Shown: positions 44,961 through 53,542, counted from the stretch's first letter. The stretch: 64,000 bases of DNA from Paraburkholderia sp. BCC1884 (GCF_900996225.1 NZ_CAAJGL010000156.1:124001-188000), one strand, 5' to 3'. Numbers and translations: made by a program. The notes: generated from the sequence alone by a model not told the origin.

Positions 44961-45469
44961 AAGGTTTCCTGTTTCGTCGAAGGATTGATCTGTTCGAGCG
45001 CGCTCAAAATGCCATCGACGCCCGGATTCACCGTGATCGGCGACACGTAGGCCCAACGCACGATGCCGTGTTCATCGAGCACGAACAATGCGCGTTCGCA
45101 AACGCCGTCGGCCGAACGGTACACGCCGTAGCGCCGCGCGACCTCGCCCTTCGGTTCGAAATCGGCGAGCAGCGGGAAGTGAAACTTGCGTTGCTCGGAG
45201 AAGGCCGAGTGGCTCCACACGCTGTCCACGGAAATGGCGATCAACTGTGCTTTGGACTGGTGGAACGTGGGCAGCGCAGCGTTGAAGAGACCCAGTTCAT
45301 CGCCGCAAACCGGACTCCAGTCCGCCGGATAGAAGGCAATGATGACGGGCGCGCCGCGCAACTCCGAGAGCGACATTCTCTGGTCGGGGGTCGCCAGCAA
45401 AGTGAAATCCGGCGCTTCCATGCCCACTTGAAGCATGGGGATCGTAGGTGAGGACTGCGTGGTCGTCAT
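44957..45469 (-). CDS. Peroxiredoxin (AhpC/TSA family)
   Basis: A 170-residue peroxiredoxin. The peroxidatic cysteine is C55 in FYPADWSPVCGDEL; a second cysteine in DGVCERALFVLDEHG could be resolving. The start MTTTQSSPTIPMLQVGMEAPDFTL is typical. It reduces peroxides, with electrons probably coming from the coupled DsbA-like partner. It is the first gene of a two-gene operon divergent from an MFS gene. The 389-base gap holds several small palindromes that could serve a redox-responsive regulator. Confidence 0.9.
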   Translation of the reverse strand: MTTTQSSPTIPMLQVGMEAPDFTLLATPDQRMSLSELRGAPVIIAFYPADWSPVCGDELGLFNAALPTFHQSKAQLIAISVDSVWSHSAFSEQRKFHFPLLADFEPKGEVARRYGVYRSADGVCERALFVLDEHGIVRWAYVSPITVNPGVDGILSALEQINPSTKQETL

Positions 45470-45566
45470 GGTCGACGGTTCTCCTGAAGGGCGTCGGGCA
45501 AAGGGCGCGAGATCGCCGCGTGAATCATCAGAATAAGCTGCCGGGGACCACCGGAATAGTTATGCA

Positions 45567-45584
45567 TTGGGTTTGCCTACCCAA
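45567..45584. promoter_or_regulatory. Inverted repeat, candidate operator
   Basis: TTGGGT (45567-45572) and ACCCAA (45579-45584) are 6-base arms with a 6-base spacer, about 100 bases upstream of the peroxiredoxin gene. Confidence 0.3.
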
Positions 45585-45603
45585 AGAATCAGAAGGTTAT
45601 CTA

Positions 45604-45615
45604 ATACCAAGGTAT
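45604..45615. promoter_or_regulatory. Palindrome ATACCAAGGTAT
   Basis: A 12-base dyad (5-base arms around AA) lies about 135 bases upstream of the peroxiredoxin gene, close to the other dyad at 45567-45584. Confidence 0.25.
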
Positions 45616-45820
45616 AAGAACCCGAAGACATGCGGCGCTCTGCGTAGCAGTGAACGCAATGCTGCGTTGCTTCTGGACCCGGTTTATCAATTATTTTGGC
45701 GTGAATAAGCTGTGTCTTGAGTCCAGAGCGCGGTTCACCGCCGGTTCCACGGCTGACCGAGCCGACCCGTTGACCCTCCTGATTGCGGATGTCGAAACAC
45801 GATTCCGCTACGATATTAAT

Positions 45821-45841
45821 CGAAAGATAATTTATCTTTCG
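45821..45841. promoter_or_regulatory. Perfect 21-base palindrome, candidate operator
   Basis: CGAAAGATAA (45821-45830) and TTATCTTTCG (45832-45841) are perfect 10-base arms around a single T. The site ends 17 bases before the MFS start codon, so a bound dimer would block transcription or ribosome access. There is no T-run, which argues against a terminator. Confidence 0.6.
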
Positions 45842-45858
45842 CTTCTTTGAGTTCCTCG

Positions 45859-47118
45859 ATGAACAAACTAGCTGAATTTAGACGCGGATGGATGCAGTTG
45901 ATCGGATCGACGCTGGGTCTCGGCATCGGCGTGATCGGCTTGGGCTCCTACAACCTCGGACTGTTTGCCAAGGATTTGCAGGGCGCGATCGGTCTCACGA
46001 AGACCCAGTACGGGGCCGGTTACCTGGCCTTCACGCTGGGACTCGCGCTCGGTTTGCAGATGTGGGGGCGCCTGCTATCGCGCTTCGGCGCAGCGCGCAC
46101 CGCCGCAGGCAGCGCGCTTGCGCTCGCCGCGTGTTTCGTCGCGATGGCGGAGCTGATTTCGACGCCGACGGCTTACATCCTACTGGTCGGTCTGGCTGGT
46201 TTCTTCGGCGGCGGTACGAGCGGCCTCACGTTTACGCGCATCGTCAGTGGCTGGTTCGATCGGGGCCGGGGCTTTGCGCTCGGGCTGACCCAGGTCGGCC
46301 TGGGATTGTGCGGCGCGATCCTGCCGCCGATCGTCGCGGCCACGATCGTCAAAAACGGCTGGCACTCCGGTTACCTGATGCTGGCCGCCATCGCAGCGGC
46401 GGGCGCACCGATCGCCCTGTTGATCTTGCGCGACAGTCAATCCGCGGCCACGGCGCAACCCGACCCAGCCGATGCGCCCGACATGCAAGAGCTCGCCAGG
46501 GAGTTCGCGGCCGTCAAACGAACCCGCACGTTCTGGATCATGTTCCTCGCCTTCACCCTGTCCACTCTCTTCGTGGCGGGCAGTGCCCAACACATGGCGC
46601 CGATGCTTCGCGAACTGGGTGCGAACGCCACCTCGGCAGCCAAATACATGAGCCTGCTCGGCATCGGCACAGTCTGCGTTCGCCTGATCGTGGGATGGCT
46701 GTCCGACTATGTGCATGCGCCGCGACTGATGGCCTTCTCCTGCCTGGTCGGCATGGCCGGCGTGCTGACGCTCAAGCTGGGCGGCATCCATTACGCCCCT
46801 TTGTACGCGTTCACGGTGGGCTGGACATTCGGCGGCGAAATCGATCTGGTCGCGCTGATGTGCACCCGCTACTTCGGCCTCCGGATGTTTCCCCGTGCCT
46901 ACGCGTTTCAATACGGCGCACTGTGCATCGCTGCCGGCGTCGGCCCGCTGGGGATCGGCTGGCTGGCCGACAGGCTGGGCAGTTATCAACCGGGCCTTGT
47001 GCTGAGCGCCGTGCTCGCCGCCGCTGCGGCTTTCGTCTTCCTGCTGCTGCCCCGCTACGACGGTCGTGCCAACGAGCCCAGCTCGGCCGGACGCCTCGGG
47101 CTGCCCACCATCGATTAA
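45859..47118 (+). CDS. MFS transporter (YbfB/oxalate-formate-like)
   Basis: A 419-residue major facilitator with about twelve helices. Motifs include GRLLSRFGAART after helix 2, a Gly-rich LVGLAGFFGGGTSGLTF, and VGWLSDYVHAPRLMAFSC in the second half. The subgroup resembles monocarboxylate/oxalate-formate-like transporters found beside aromatic catabolic genes. The ATG at 45859 is preferred; a TTG at 45847 is in frame, and neither has a strong ribosome-binding site. A perfect 21-base palindrome lies just upstream. It is followed after 41 bases by a VOC-type gene and then by LysR. Confidence 0.85.
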   Translation: MNKLAEFRRGWMQLIGSTLGLGIGVIGLGSYNLGLFAKDLQGAIGLTKTQYGAGYLAFTLGLALGLQMWGRLLSRFGAARTAAGSALALAACFVAMAELISTPTAYILLVGLAGFFGGGTSGLTFTRIVSGWFDRGRGFALGLTQVGLGLCGAILPPIVAATIVKNGWHSGYLMLAAIAAAGAPIALLILRDSQSAATAQPDPADAPDMQELAREFAAVKRTRTFWIMFLAFTLSTLFVAGSAQHMAPMLRELGANATSAAKYMSLLGIGTVCVRLIVGWLSDYVHAPRLMAFSCLVGMAGVLTLKLGGIHYAPLYAFTVGWTFGGEIDLVALMCTRYFGLRMFPRAYAFQYGALCIAAGVGPLGIGWLADRLGSYQPGLVLSAVLAAAAAFVFLLLPRYDGRANEPSSAGRLGLPTID

Positions 47119-47159
47119 TGCGCTTTACCCCGTAGCCCACTGTTATCAGGAATGTATCA

Positions 47160-47858
47160 ATGATCCATTTTGACCACGTCTGCCTTGCGGCACAAAACGT
47201 CTATGAAGCCACGTTCCGACTGAGCCGCGAAACCGGCTTCGGCAATTACGACGGCGGCTTCTTCCCGCTCTACGGGATCGGCCACAAGGTCGTGCCGCTG
47301 GCCCCGGATATCTATATCGAAGTCGAAGGCATTGTCGATCACACGGTCCTCAAGCGAGGTCAACCGCTTGCGACGTTTTTCGAGCAGCAGACGCGGGAAG
47401 GCGATTGCTTCGTGGGCTGGTGCCTGCGCACCGACTCGCTGGACGAGTTGAAGGCATTCGCGAAGCATCACGGCACGGTCGTCGACGAGAGCACCACCGG
47501 CAAGGACGCCGGCCGCCAGATGATGAACGGCAACCGCGGCTTTGCGCTGCAGACACCGAGCGCGTTGACAGCGTGGCCGATCGGCAAACCCAACCTGTAC
47601 TTCAAGCCAGGCAATGGACCGCATACCGCCAGCCTGCCGACCGAACCGGGGACCGGCTCGGTGCAGGGCCAAGGGCTCAACTGGATCGAGATCGGTGAAG
47701 ACGAAGCGGCGTTCGCTGCGTGGCTCGGCGAGATCGGCCGTCCGTCGGACTTCCCCTTCGAGATTCGCTACAACAGGAAGACCTCGGGCCTGTACGCGAT
47801 GGGCGTGAAGACCAGCGAGGGTGAACGGGAAATTCGCCGCGCAGCGGTCAGGATCTGA
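47160..47858 (+). CDS. Glyoxalase-like (VOC) domain protein
   Basis: A 232-residue protein whose start, MIHFDHVCLAAQNVYEATFRL, gives a metal-type His early and resembles Glyoxalase_3-like VOC proteins. A second half begins near GLNWIEIGEDEAAFAAWLG. Such proteins may be isomerases or dioxygenases of catabolic intermediates. AGGAATG precedes the ATG. It probably forms an operon with the MFS gene upstream and may be controlled by the LysR gene 65 bases downstream. Reaction unknown. Confidence 0.75.
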   Translation: MIHFDHVCLAAQNVYEATFRLSRETGFGNYDGGFFPLYGIGHKVVPLAPDIYIEVEGIVDHTVLKRGQPLATFFEQQTREGDCFVGWCLRTDSLDELKAFAKHHGTVVDESTTGKDAGRQMMNGNRGFALQTPSALTAWPIGKPNLYFKPGNGPHTASLPTEPGTGSVQGQGLNWIEIGEDEAAFAAWLGEIGRPSDFPFEIRYNRKTSGLYAMGVKTSEGEREIRRAAVRI

Positions 47859-47923
47859 GTTGCCGGGAACGCTGCGGGAACGTGTTGAAAAGGCAATCCC
47901 AATGCCGTTACGTTGGAGAAAGT

Positions 47924-48832
47924 ATGGACAAGCTGTTAGCTTTGCGAACGTTGCTCACCGTTGCGGAATCGGGCGGTTTTACGGCGGCCGCTCATGAGCT
48001 CGGCAAGACCACTTCGTCGGTCATGCGGCTCATGGACGGGCTGGAAGCGTCGCTTGGCACCTCGCTGCTGACACGCACCACGCGCAACGTCTCGCTCACC
48101 GACGCGGGCGTGACCTACGTCGAACAGGTCCGCCAGGTGCTGACCGACCTGGCGGGCGCCGACGACAGCGTGATCGATAGCGGCATCGACCCGATGGGTC
48201 CGCTGCGCGTAAGCGTGTCCGCCACGTATAGCCGCCTGCATATCGCCCCGCACATCGCGACGTTCCTGAAGCAGAATCCGCGCGTCAACCTCGAGCTGGT
48301 GGTATCGGACAGCCATCTCGATCTGGTAAGCGAGCGCCTGGATCTCGCCGTACGTGTCGGGGTGCCGACCGCGGACGATCGTCTGATCGTCAAGCGGCTA
48401 CGCCAGAGCGAACGCTTTGTCGTAGCCAGTCCCGAGTACCTGAAAAGAAAGGGCACGCCGCAGACACCCTCCGACCTGATCGGCCACGAATGCCTGCGCT
48501 TCATCTACAAACCGGGCAACCGGCAGAGATGGGTGTTTCGCTATCCTGGCCGATCCGAATCCGTGGACGTGAATGGCCAACTCCTCACCAATAACCTCGA
48601 CATGCTGTCCGGCGCGGCGCTGGGCGGCCATGGCATCGCTCTCCTTCCGCAATGGCTGGTCGGCGCCGACGTGACTGCCGGCAAATTGACGGCGCTATTC
48701 ACCGACGCGCAGGTGACGCCCGAAGGCGGCGATGCCTTCGTCTATGCCACTTACCTGCCGAATCGCCGTCATTCGAGAAAGGTGCACGCGTTCATCGATT
48801 TCGCGGAACACGCGATTGCCGTGCCCACCTGA
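47924..48832 (+). CDS. LysR-family transcriptional regulator
   Basis: A 302-residue LysR protein, closely similar in sequence and organisation to the one at 36036: MDKLLALRTLLTVAESGGF, SSVMRLMDGLEASLGTSLL, TYSRLHIAPHI, and GHGIALLPQWL near residue 238. The ATG at 47924 follows TTGGAGAAAGT. It lies directly behind the MFS/VOC pair and ahead of the Old Yellow Enzyme gene, in the same orientation, and could regulate either. The resemblance to the regulator at 36036 suggests duplication of a regulator/MFS module. Confidence 0.9.
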   Translation: MDKLLALRTLLTVAESGGFTAAAHELGKTTSSVMRLMDGLEASLGTSLLTRTTRNVSLTDAGVTYVEQVRQVLTDLAGADDSVIDSGIDPMGPLRVSVSATYSRLHIAPHIATFLKQNPRVNLELVVSDSHLDLVSERLDLAVRVGVPTADDRLIVKRLRQSERFVVASPEYLKRKGTPQTPSDLIGHECLRFIYKPGNRQRWVFRYPGRSESVDVNGQLLTNNLDMLSGAALGGHGIALLPQWLVGADVTAGKLTALFTDAQVTPEGGDAFVYATYLPNRRHSRKVHAFIDFAEHAIAVPT

Positions 48833-48987
48833 TCCCGGTTTTCGACCTGCTGCGGAATTGCCGGACGGCGTCGAAATAGTGTCGTGCGAATTTGAAAAGC
48901 GCACCGCTGGTACGCAATCGACGAGCGCGCAACGCGTCCAAGCTGGTCCAAACCCCCATCACGTTTTTCTCTTGCTGGAGATGAAGC

Positions 48988-50118
48988 ATGACATCCACAC
49001 TCTTTTCACCCGTCGCGGTCGGCCCGGTCACATTGCCAAACCGCATTGTCGTCTCGCCGATGTGCCAATACAGCGCTGATGACGGCTGCGCCAACGACTG
49101 GCATCTGATGCATCTGATGCAGCTGGCCATTTCCAACGCAGGGCTGATCGTCCTCGAAGCCACGGCGATCGAGCGGCAAGCCCGCATCACGCACGGCTGC
49201 CTCGGCCTCTACAGCGACGCCAACGAAGCCGCCCTTGCCCGCGTGCTGGCAGCGGCGCGCCGCGTGGCGCCGCCGCAGACGCGTTGGGGCATCCAGATCA
49301 ATCACGCGGGACGCAAGGCATCGGCGCAGCGCCCCTGGGAAGGTCGCGCGGCTTTGGGCCCACTCGAAGATCCGTGGCCGACCGAAGGTCCGTCAGCGGT
49401 CGCAGCAGGCGAGCATTGGCATACGCCGAAGGAAATGACCGCCGCCGACATGACCCGCGTGCGCGACGGGTTCGTGGCGGCGACCCGCCGCGCGTTGCGC
49501 CTCGGTTTCGACGTGATCGAGATCCACGCCGCCCACGGCTATCTCATGCATCAATTCCTTTCGCCCCTGGCCAACCGGCGCACTGACCAGTACGGCGGGT
49601 CGCTCGAGAATCGCATGCGCTTTCCGCTGGAAGTGGCGGCGGCGGTTCGCGAGGTAGTGCCCTCCACGGTGTGCCTCGGTCTGCGGATCACGGGGTCGGA
49701 CTGGACGCCTGGCGGCATCGAAGTGGCCGAGACCATCGCTTTCGCGGATGCCCTGAAAGCGCGCGGTGCCGACTATGTGTGCGTCACCACCGGCGGCGTG
49801 GTCAATGCCCGTATCGCCGTGCAACCCGGCTATCAGGTTCCGTTCGCGGCCGAGGTCAAGGCAAACGTCGATCTGCACACGCGCGCAGTCGGCATGATCG
49901 CCGACGCGCAACAAGCCGAGGCGATCATCGCCTCCGGTCAGGCAGACACCGTGGCGCTCGGCCGTGCTTTTCTCGACGATCCGCGCTGGGTGTGGCACGC
50001 GGCTCAGACCCTCGGCGCCGAAGCGTCGATCACCTTTGCGCCGCAATACGAGCGCAGCAAGCCGGCTTTGTGGGCAGGCGCTCGACTCGCCCGTCCGGCG
50101 ACGGCTAACGCGTCCTGA
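48988..50118 (+). CDS. Old Yellow Enzyme (NADH:flavin oxidoreductase)
   Basis: A 376-residue FMN enzyme of the YqjM/XenA class. It carries the small-class Cys segment VSPMCQYSADDG, the His pair of HAAHGYLMHQFLSPLANRR, followed by TDQYGGSLENRMRF, and the phosphate-binding VALGRAFLDDPRW. It would reduce electron-poor C=C bonds or nitro groups with NAD(P)H in the cytoplasm. GGAGATGAAGC precedes the ATG. It is transcribed alone, 155 bases after the LysR gene. The length fits the family. Confidence 0.92.
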   Translation: MTSTLFSPVAVGPVTLPNRIVVSPMCQYSADDGCANDWHLMHLMQLAISNAGLIVLEATAIERQARITHGCLGLYSDANEAALARVLAAARRVAPPQTRWGIQINHAGRKASAQRPWEGRAALGPLEDPWPTEGPSAVAAGEHWHTPKEMTAADMTRVRDGFVAATRRALRLGFDVIEIHAAHGYLMHQFLSPLANRRTDQYGGSLENRMRFPLEVAAAVREVVPSTVCLGLRITGSDWTPGGIEVAETIAFADALKARGADYVCVTTGGVVNARIAVQPGYQVPFAAEVKANVDLHTRAVGMIADAQQAEAIIASGQADTVALGRAFLDDPRWVWHAAQTLGAEASITFAPQYERSKPALWAGARLARPATANAS

Positions 50119-50225
50119 ACCGGAACTGCTGGACAGGTACTCGTTTTTCTATCGGCGTCGAGCGTGAGTCAGCGCGATTTGCCCGCGCGCCTGCAACCAC
50201 AACAGTGAAGAAGCGCAGACGCCAG

Positions 50226-50487
50226 ATGGACACGCTGTACGCCACGAAGGTGTTCGTGCGGATTGTCGAGGCGGGGAGCCTGACGAAGGCGGTCGGCTCA
50301 TTCGACTCGACCGCGCCGAAAGTCTCCGGGCTTCTGCAGGCGCTGGAATATCGACCGGGTTGCAGACGGTTGCAGCGAACGACCCGCAAGATCTCGCTGA
50401 GCGAAGACGGGCGCCTTTAATACGAGCGCTGCATCAGCATGCTCGACGAGATCGGCGAACGGTTGCGGCTACTGAAGGCAAACATCG
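50226..50487 (+). pseudogene. Degenerate LysR N-terminal remnant
   Basis: The first 65 codons (MDTLYATKVFVRIVEAGSLT, VSGLLQALE, LQRTTRKISLSEDG) are a recognisable LysR DNA-binding domain, but several conserved positions are altered, and a TAA at 50418-50420 interrupts the typical GraYY-type segment. Past the stop the same frame continues as YERCISMLDEIGERLRLLKAN, which still matches LysR linker-helix sequence up to about 50487. The effector domain is missing altogether. This is a nonsense mutation followed by deletion, not a short regulator. Confidence 0.8.
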
Positions 50488-50600
50488 TCGTAGTCGACGG
50501 TGCGCCGCACGACGTAGTGACGGCACACGGGGGCAAGCCACGGATCGATGCACAGGATCTCCAGGTACCCATTGGCCAGAAGAGCAATTGACGTCGACAT
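50469..50600 (-). CDS. Possible 43-residue protein abutting the LysR remnant
   Basis: An ORF of 43 codons begins at an ATG preceded by GTGGAGTGGAAC, a good ribosome-binding site, and ends at 50469, inside the LysR remnant. The product starts MSTSIALLANGYLEILCIDP and contains two cysteines beside Trp/Pro and an RHYVVRR segment. Most codons end in G or C, as in neighbouring genes. No family is recognised. It may be a genuine small gene exposed by the rearrangement that destroyed the LysR gene, or chance. Confidence 0.45.
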   Translation of the reverse strand: MSTSIALLANGYLEILCIDPWLAPVCRHYVVRRTVDYDDVCLQ

Positions 50601-51016
50601 GTTCCACTCCACAAACAGTTAATGCCGGAACAACGAGACGAGAAACTTCAGCGCGTTTCTGTCTTTCTTCGAGCATGCTTCAAAGGTAGTGGCCAACCCG
50701 GCCAAGCGCCATCCTACGATCGGATATCCCGTATCTCCTCTCATATTGGGGCGCCATACCAAGGTTTAAAGATTCACGTCCGACTCAATGGGATATCGGC
50801 GCAATCTGTCGAATCGTCATCGATCAATGACGATACGCAACGAGGAAAATACCTTGTTCGCCTATGGCTCGATCAAGCTCACCCGCGCTTGCCGACGAAG
50901 CGCCGCGCCAGCCGGGCGAGACGCGGCACCGTGGTGGGGCGCAGCAGGCGTGCGCCGTAGCCCTCCATGCGCCGGTAGCCTATCGAGACTGTGTCCTGCG
51001 GCAACCCGGCGCCGAT
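50601..51016. other. Intergenic region after the diguanylate cyclase gene
   Basis: 416 bases with no convincing gene. ORFs of around 100 codons on the plus strand have shadow-like composition. The tract around 50700-50800 is less GC-rich. It lies next to the decayed LysR gene and is probably rearranged or remnant DNA; no known element could be identified. Confidence 0.5.
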
Positions 51017-52165
51017 CTACGCCAGTTCGAGCCGATTGCCGCCCAGCGACTTCGCGTTGTACAACGCCTGGTCGGCGGCCGCCAGCAGTTCAGTGAGCGT
51101 GGACGCCTGGCGTCCGGACTGGGCGAGACCGATGCTCACGGTCGCCTGGATTTCGATGCCGTCGATCCGATGCGCGACCGTACCGGCAAAGCGACGCACC
51201 ACGGCCTCGCCCACCGCCTGGGCGTGCAGATCATCATGGTCGGGCAGCAAAGCGGCAAATTCTTCTCCACCGATGCGGCAAAGAATCGCCTCCGGCCCGA
51301 CCACGCTTCGAGCGACCTCGCCAAACGACTTCAGAACCTTGTCACCCGTCTCATGACCGTATTGATCGTTGATCGACTTGAAGCGATCGAGGTCGAAGGC
51401 CAGCAGCGACACCGGCCGCGATGCCCCAACGTTGCCGAGCACGCGCGAACCCTCCTCAAAGAACCAGCGGCGATTGCCGAGACCGGTCAGATAGTCCGTT
51501 TGCGACGCCTGCAAAAGCTGGCCATGCGATTCCTCGCGGATGAGCGTCAGCAGGGTCATGGGCAACACGACCGAATATAGAACGCCCTCGTACATCGTGA
51601 GTTGGCCCGCGGCCGACAGCACGCCGTGGCCATACATGCTTGCCAGCCAAGGGAGGATGAATGTCCGGAAGGCATAAAAGAGCGCGTGGACACCCGCCAC
51701 GATCACGGCGATGTACCTTGATTTGAGCCCCTTGAAGCCGTCGCTTCGCAACAGCTCGAACGAGGTCAAGCCGGAAGCCACGGCAATCGGCAGCGCGCTC
51801 GCGTAGTTCCACAAGATGTCCTGCCGGCGCGCGCCAAACAGCACCCAGGTCAGCGCCACGACGAACAGTATGCCGATCGAGACCACCCGATGTTGCCGGC
51901 CGTTCAGCGCGGCGACGCCGTGCAGGATCAACAGATAACCGGTAACAATGACGAAGTTGCTGAGGCCGGCGCCACTCGCACCCGGCAGGTCGCGCCGGAA
52001 CGCCGCCGCAGCACAGCCGATGGCGAGCGTGGCGTAACCCGCGGCCAGAATCCTTAATTCCTTGCTGCGCCTGGGATGCGTTCGGTGCTCCCACAACGTC
52101 AAGCCGGAACTGGCCAGCAGCGTTCCGATGGCGAGGAGATAAAGGGTAATTAGATCGACGTGCAT
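51017..52165 (-). CDS. Membrane diguanylate cyclase (GGDEF)
   Basis: A 382-residue protein with about six membrane helices in residues 1-210 and a GGDEF domain from about 220 to 380. The family opening DYLTGLGNRRWF is at 224-235 and the active-site signature is GGEEF at 299-303, a functional variant. The RxxD inhibitory site normally found about five residues earlier is absent (VGPE there), so product inhibition through that site is not expected. It would make cyclic di-GMP in response to a signal sensed by the membrane part. Transcribed away from the organosulfur operon. Confidence 0.9.
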   Translation of the reverse strand: MHVDLITLYLLAIGTLLASSGLTLWEHRTHPRRSKELRILAAGYATLAIGCAAAAFRRDLPGASGAGLSNFVIVTGYLLILHGVAALNGRQHRVVSIGILFVVALTWVLFGARRQDILWNYASALPIAVASGLTSFELLRSDGFKGLKSRYIAVIVAGVHALFYAFRTFILPWLASMYGHGVLSAAGQLTMYEGVLYSVVLPMTLLTLIREESHGQLLQASQTDYLTGLGNRRWFFEEGSRVLGNVGASRPVSLLAFDLDRFKSINDQYGHETGDKVLKSFGEVARSVVGPEAILCRIGGEEFAALLPDHDDLHAQAVGEAVVRRFAGTVAHRIDGIEIQATVSIGLAQSGRQASTLTELLAAADQALYNAKSLGGNRLELA

Positions 52166-52306
52166 TGCTAACTGGAAAAATCTACACCGGTACTTCGCGG
52201 CGGCAGCCGCATTTTACGCTGAAAATTTTGACAACCCGGTCACGCGGGCTCGGCGCGTCGAAGCGTGGCCTGGCGTGGCCGGCCGCCCGGCCCCTAACAT
52301 GCGCAT

Positions 52307-52335
52307 TTGATATGTTTATCTGAATTTACTATTTA
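52307..52335 (+). promoter_or_regulatory. Candidate sigma-70-type promoter of the organosulfur operon
   Basis: TTGATA at 52307-52312 and TATTTA at 52330-52335 are separated by 17 bases in an A/T-rich tract, 112 bases before the start codon of the SsuD-like gene. Activators such as CysB-type LysR proteins could bind around it. Confidence 0.4.
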
Positions 52336-52437
52336 GTGTGCGCATAACCCGGTGATAGCCTGCATTGAATCTGCAGGCGCGGATCTCCGCTGCCCTGCTT
52401 TGCCAACCCGTCCCGCTTGCCGGGACCGAGCGCACTC

Positions 52438-52442
52438 AGGAG
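52438..52442 (+). promoter_or_regulatory. Ribosome-binding site that sets a GTG start
   Basis: AGGAG lies 5 bases before the GTG at 52448. The resulting N-terminus (VSVEFIG, read as Met-start) aligns with MSVEFIG of the paralogue at 59920, so an upstream start is unlikely. Confidence 0.7.
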
Positions 52443-52447
52443 CCAAC

Positions 52448-53524
52448 GTGAGCGTCGAATTCATCGGTATGATCCAGCAGCGCAAGGTATCTGAAACCCA
52501 TGCCCCCACCGGACCCGCAATCGACGTCGATTACGTCCGCGCCTTCGCCCAGGCTCACGAAAACGCAGGCTTCGATCGTATTCTGGTCCCTCACAGCTCG
52601 AGTAGCCCAGACGCCACGTTGACCATCGCCTATGCGGCCAGCGTCACCTCGCGCGTGAATTTCATGCTCGCGCATCGTCCCGGCTTCGTCTCGCCGACGC
52701 TGGCGGCGCGGCAGCTCGCGACCCTCGATCATTTCTCGGGCGGCCGGCTCGCGGTGCACTTTATCTCCGGCGGCAGCGACGAGGACCAGCGGCGCGACGG
52801 CGACTATCTCAGTCACGACGAGCGCTACGCCCGCACCGACGAGTATCTGCAGATCCTTCGTCGCGTCTGGACGGAGCATGAACCGTTCGACCACGAAGGA
52901 CGTTTTTACCGCTTCGAAAAAGCCTTCTCCGAGGTAAAGCCCAGGCAGTCGCCTCACGTGCCAATCTACTTTGGCGGCGCATCGGCGCCCGCCCTGGAAG
53001 TTGCAGGCAAACACGCGGACGTCTATGCGCTCTGGGGCGAATCGAAACAGCAGGTGCTGGAGCAGATCACGCGTGTGCGTGCCGAAGCCGCGAAGCATGG
53101 CAGAACCGTGCGTTTCTCGGTGTCGTTCCGCCCGATTCTCGCTGCGACAGAAAAAGCGGCGTGGGAACGCGCTGAGCACATTCTCGAGGAGACGCGCCGC
53201 CTGCGCGTCGAACAGGGCTTTGCACGAGGTGGGCCGCAACAGAGCGAGGGCGCGCGGCGTCTGCTCGCGGCGGCCGGCGACGGCGTGCGCGTCGACGATC
53301 GTCTGTGGACTGCCGTCGCCAGGGAAATCGGCGGACGTTCGAATTCGACCGCGCTGGTCGGCACGCCCGCACAGGTCGCGCAAACGCTCGCCGAATATCG
53401 CGACCTCGGTGTGACGACTTTCCTGATTCGCGGCTTCGATCCGCTCGAAGACGCCATCGACTACGGCAAAGAGCTGATTCCCGCCACGCGCGAACTGACG
53501 TCCCGCGCGCGACAAGCCGCCTGA
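52448..53524 (+). CDS. SsuD-like FMNH2-dependent monooxygenase
   Basis: A 358-residue luciferase-like TIM-barrel enzyme of the alkanesulfonate monooxygenase group. Typical segments are HRPGFVSPTLAARQLATLDH, GGSDEDQRRDGDYLSHDERYARTDEYL and the phosphate/FMN-binding VPIYFGGASAPALEVAGKHADVYALWGES. SsuD-type enzymes cleave a C-S bond with reduced FMN and O2, releasing sulfite and an aldehyde. It is the first gene of an operon with a class II aldolase-like, a thiol dioxygenase and a multi-rhodanese gene. The start is the GTG at 52448. No flavin reductase gene is in the window. Confidence 0.88.
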   Translation: MSVEFIGMIQQRKVSETHAPTGPAIDVDYVRAFAQAHENAGFDRILVPHSSSSPDATLTIAYAASVTSRVNFMLAHRPGFVSPTLAARQLATLDHFSGGRLAVHFISGGSDEDQRRDGDYLSHDERYARTDEYLQILRRVWTEHEPFDHEGRFYRFEKAFSEVKPRQSPHVPIYFGGASAPALEVAGKHADVYALWGESKQQVLEQITRVRAEAAKHGRTVRFSVSFRPILAATEKAAWERAEHILEETRRLRVEQGFARGGPQQSEGARRLLAAAGDGVRVDDRLWTAVAREIGGRSNSTALVGTPAQVAQTLAEYRDLGVTTFLIRGFDPLEDAIDYGKELIPATRELTSRARQAA

Positions 53525-53542
53525 GCGCGAGGAAACCGAACC

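Larger units (their letters stand above)
45470..45858. other. Divergent intergenic region with several dyads
   Basis: 389 bases between the peroxiredoxin and MFS genes, clearly richer in A/T than its surroundings. It contains dyads at 45567-45584, 45604-45615 and 45821-45841. A possible 66-codon ORF (45650-45850) has no family features and spans the palindrome, so it is not called. Promoters of both flanking operons must lie here. Confidence 0.6.
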
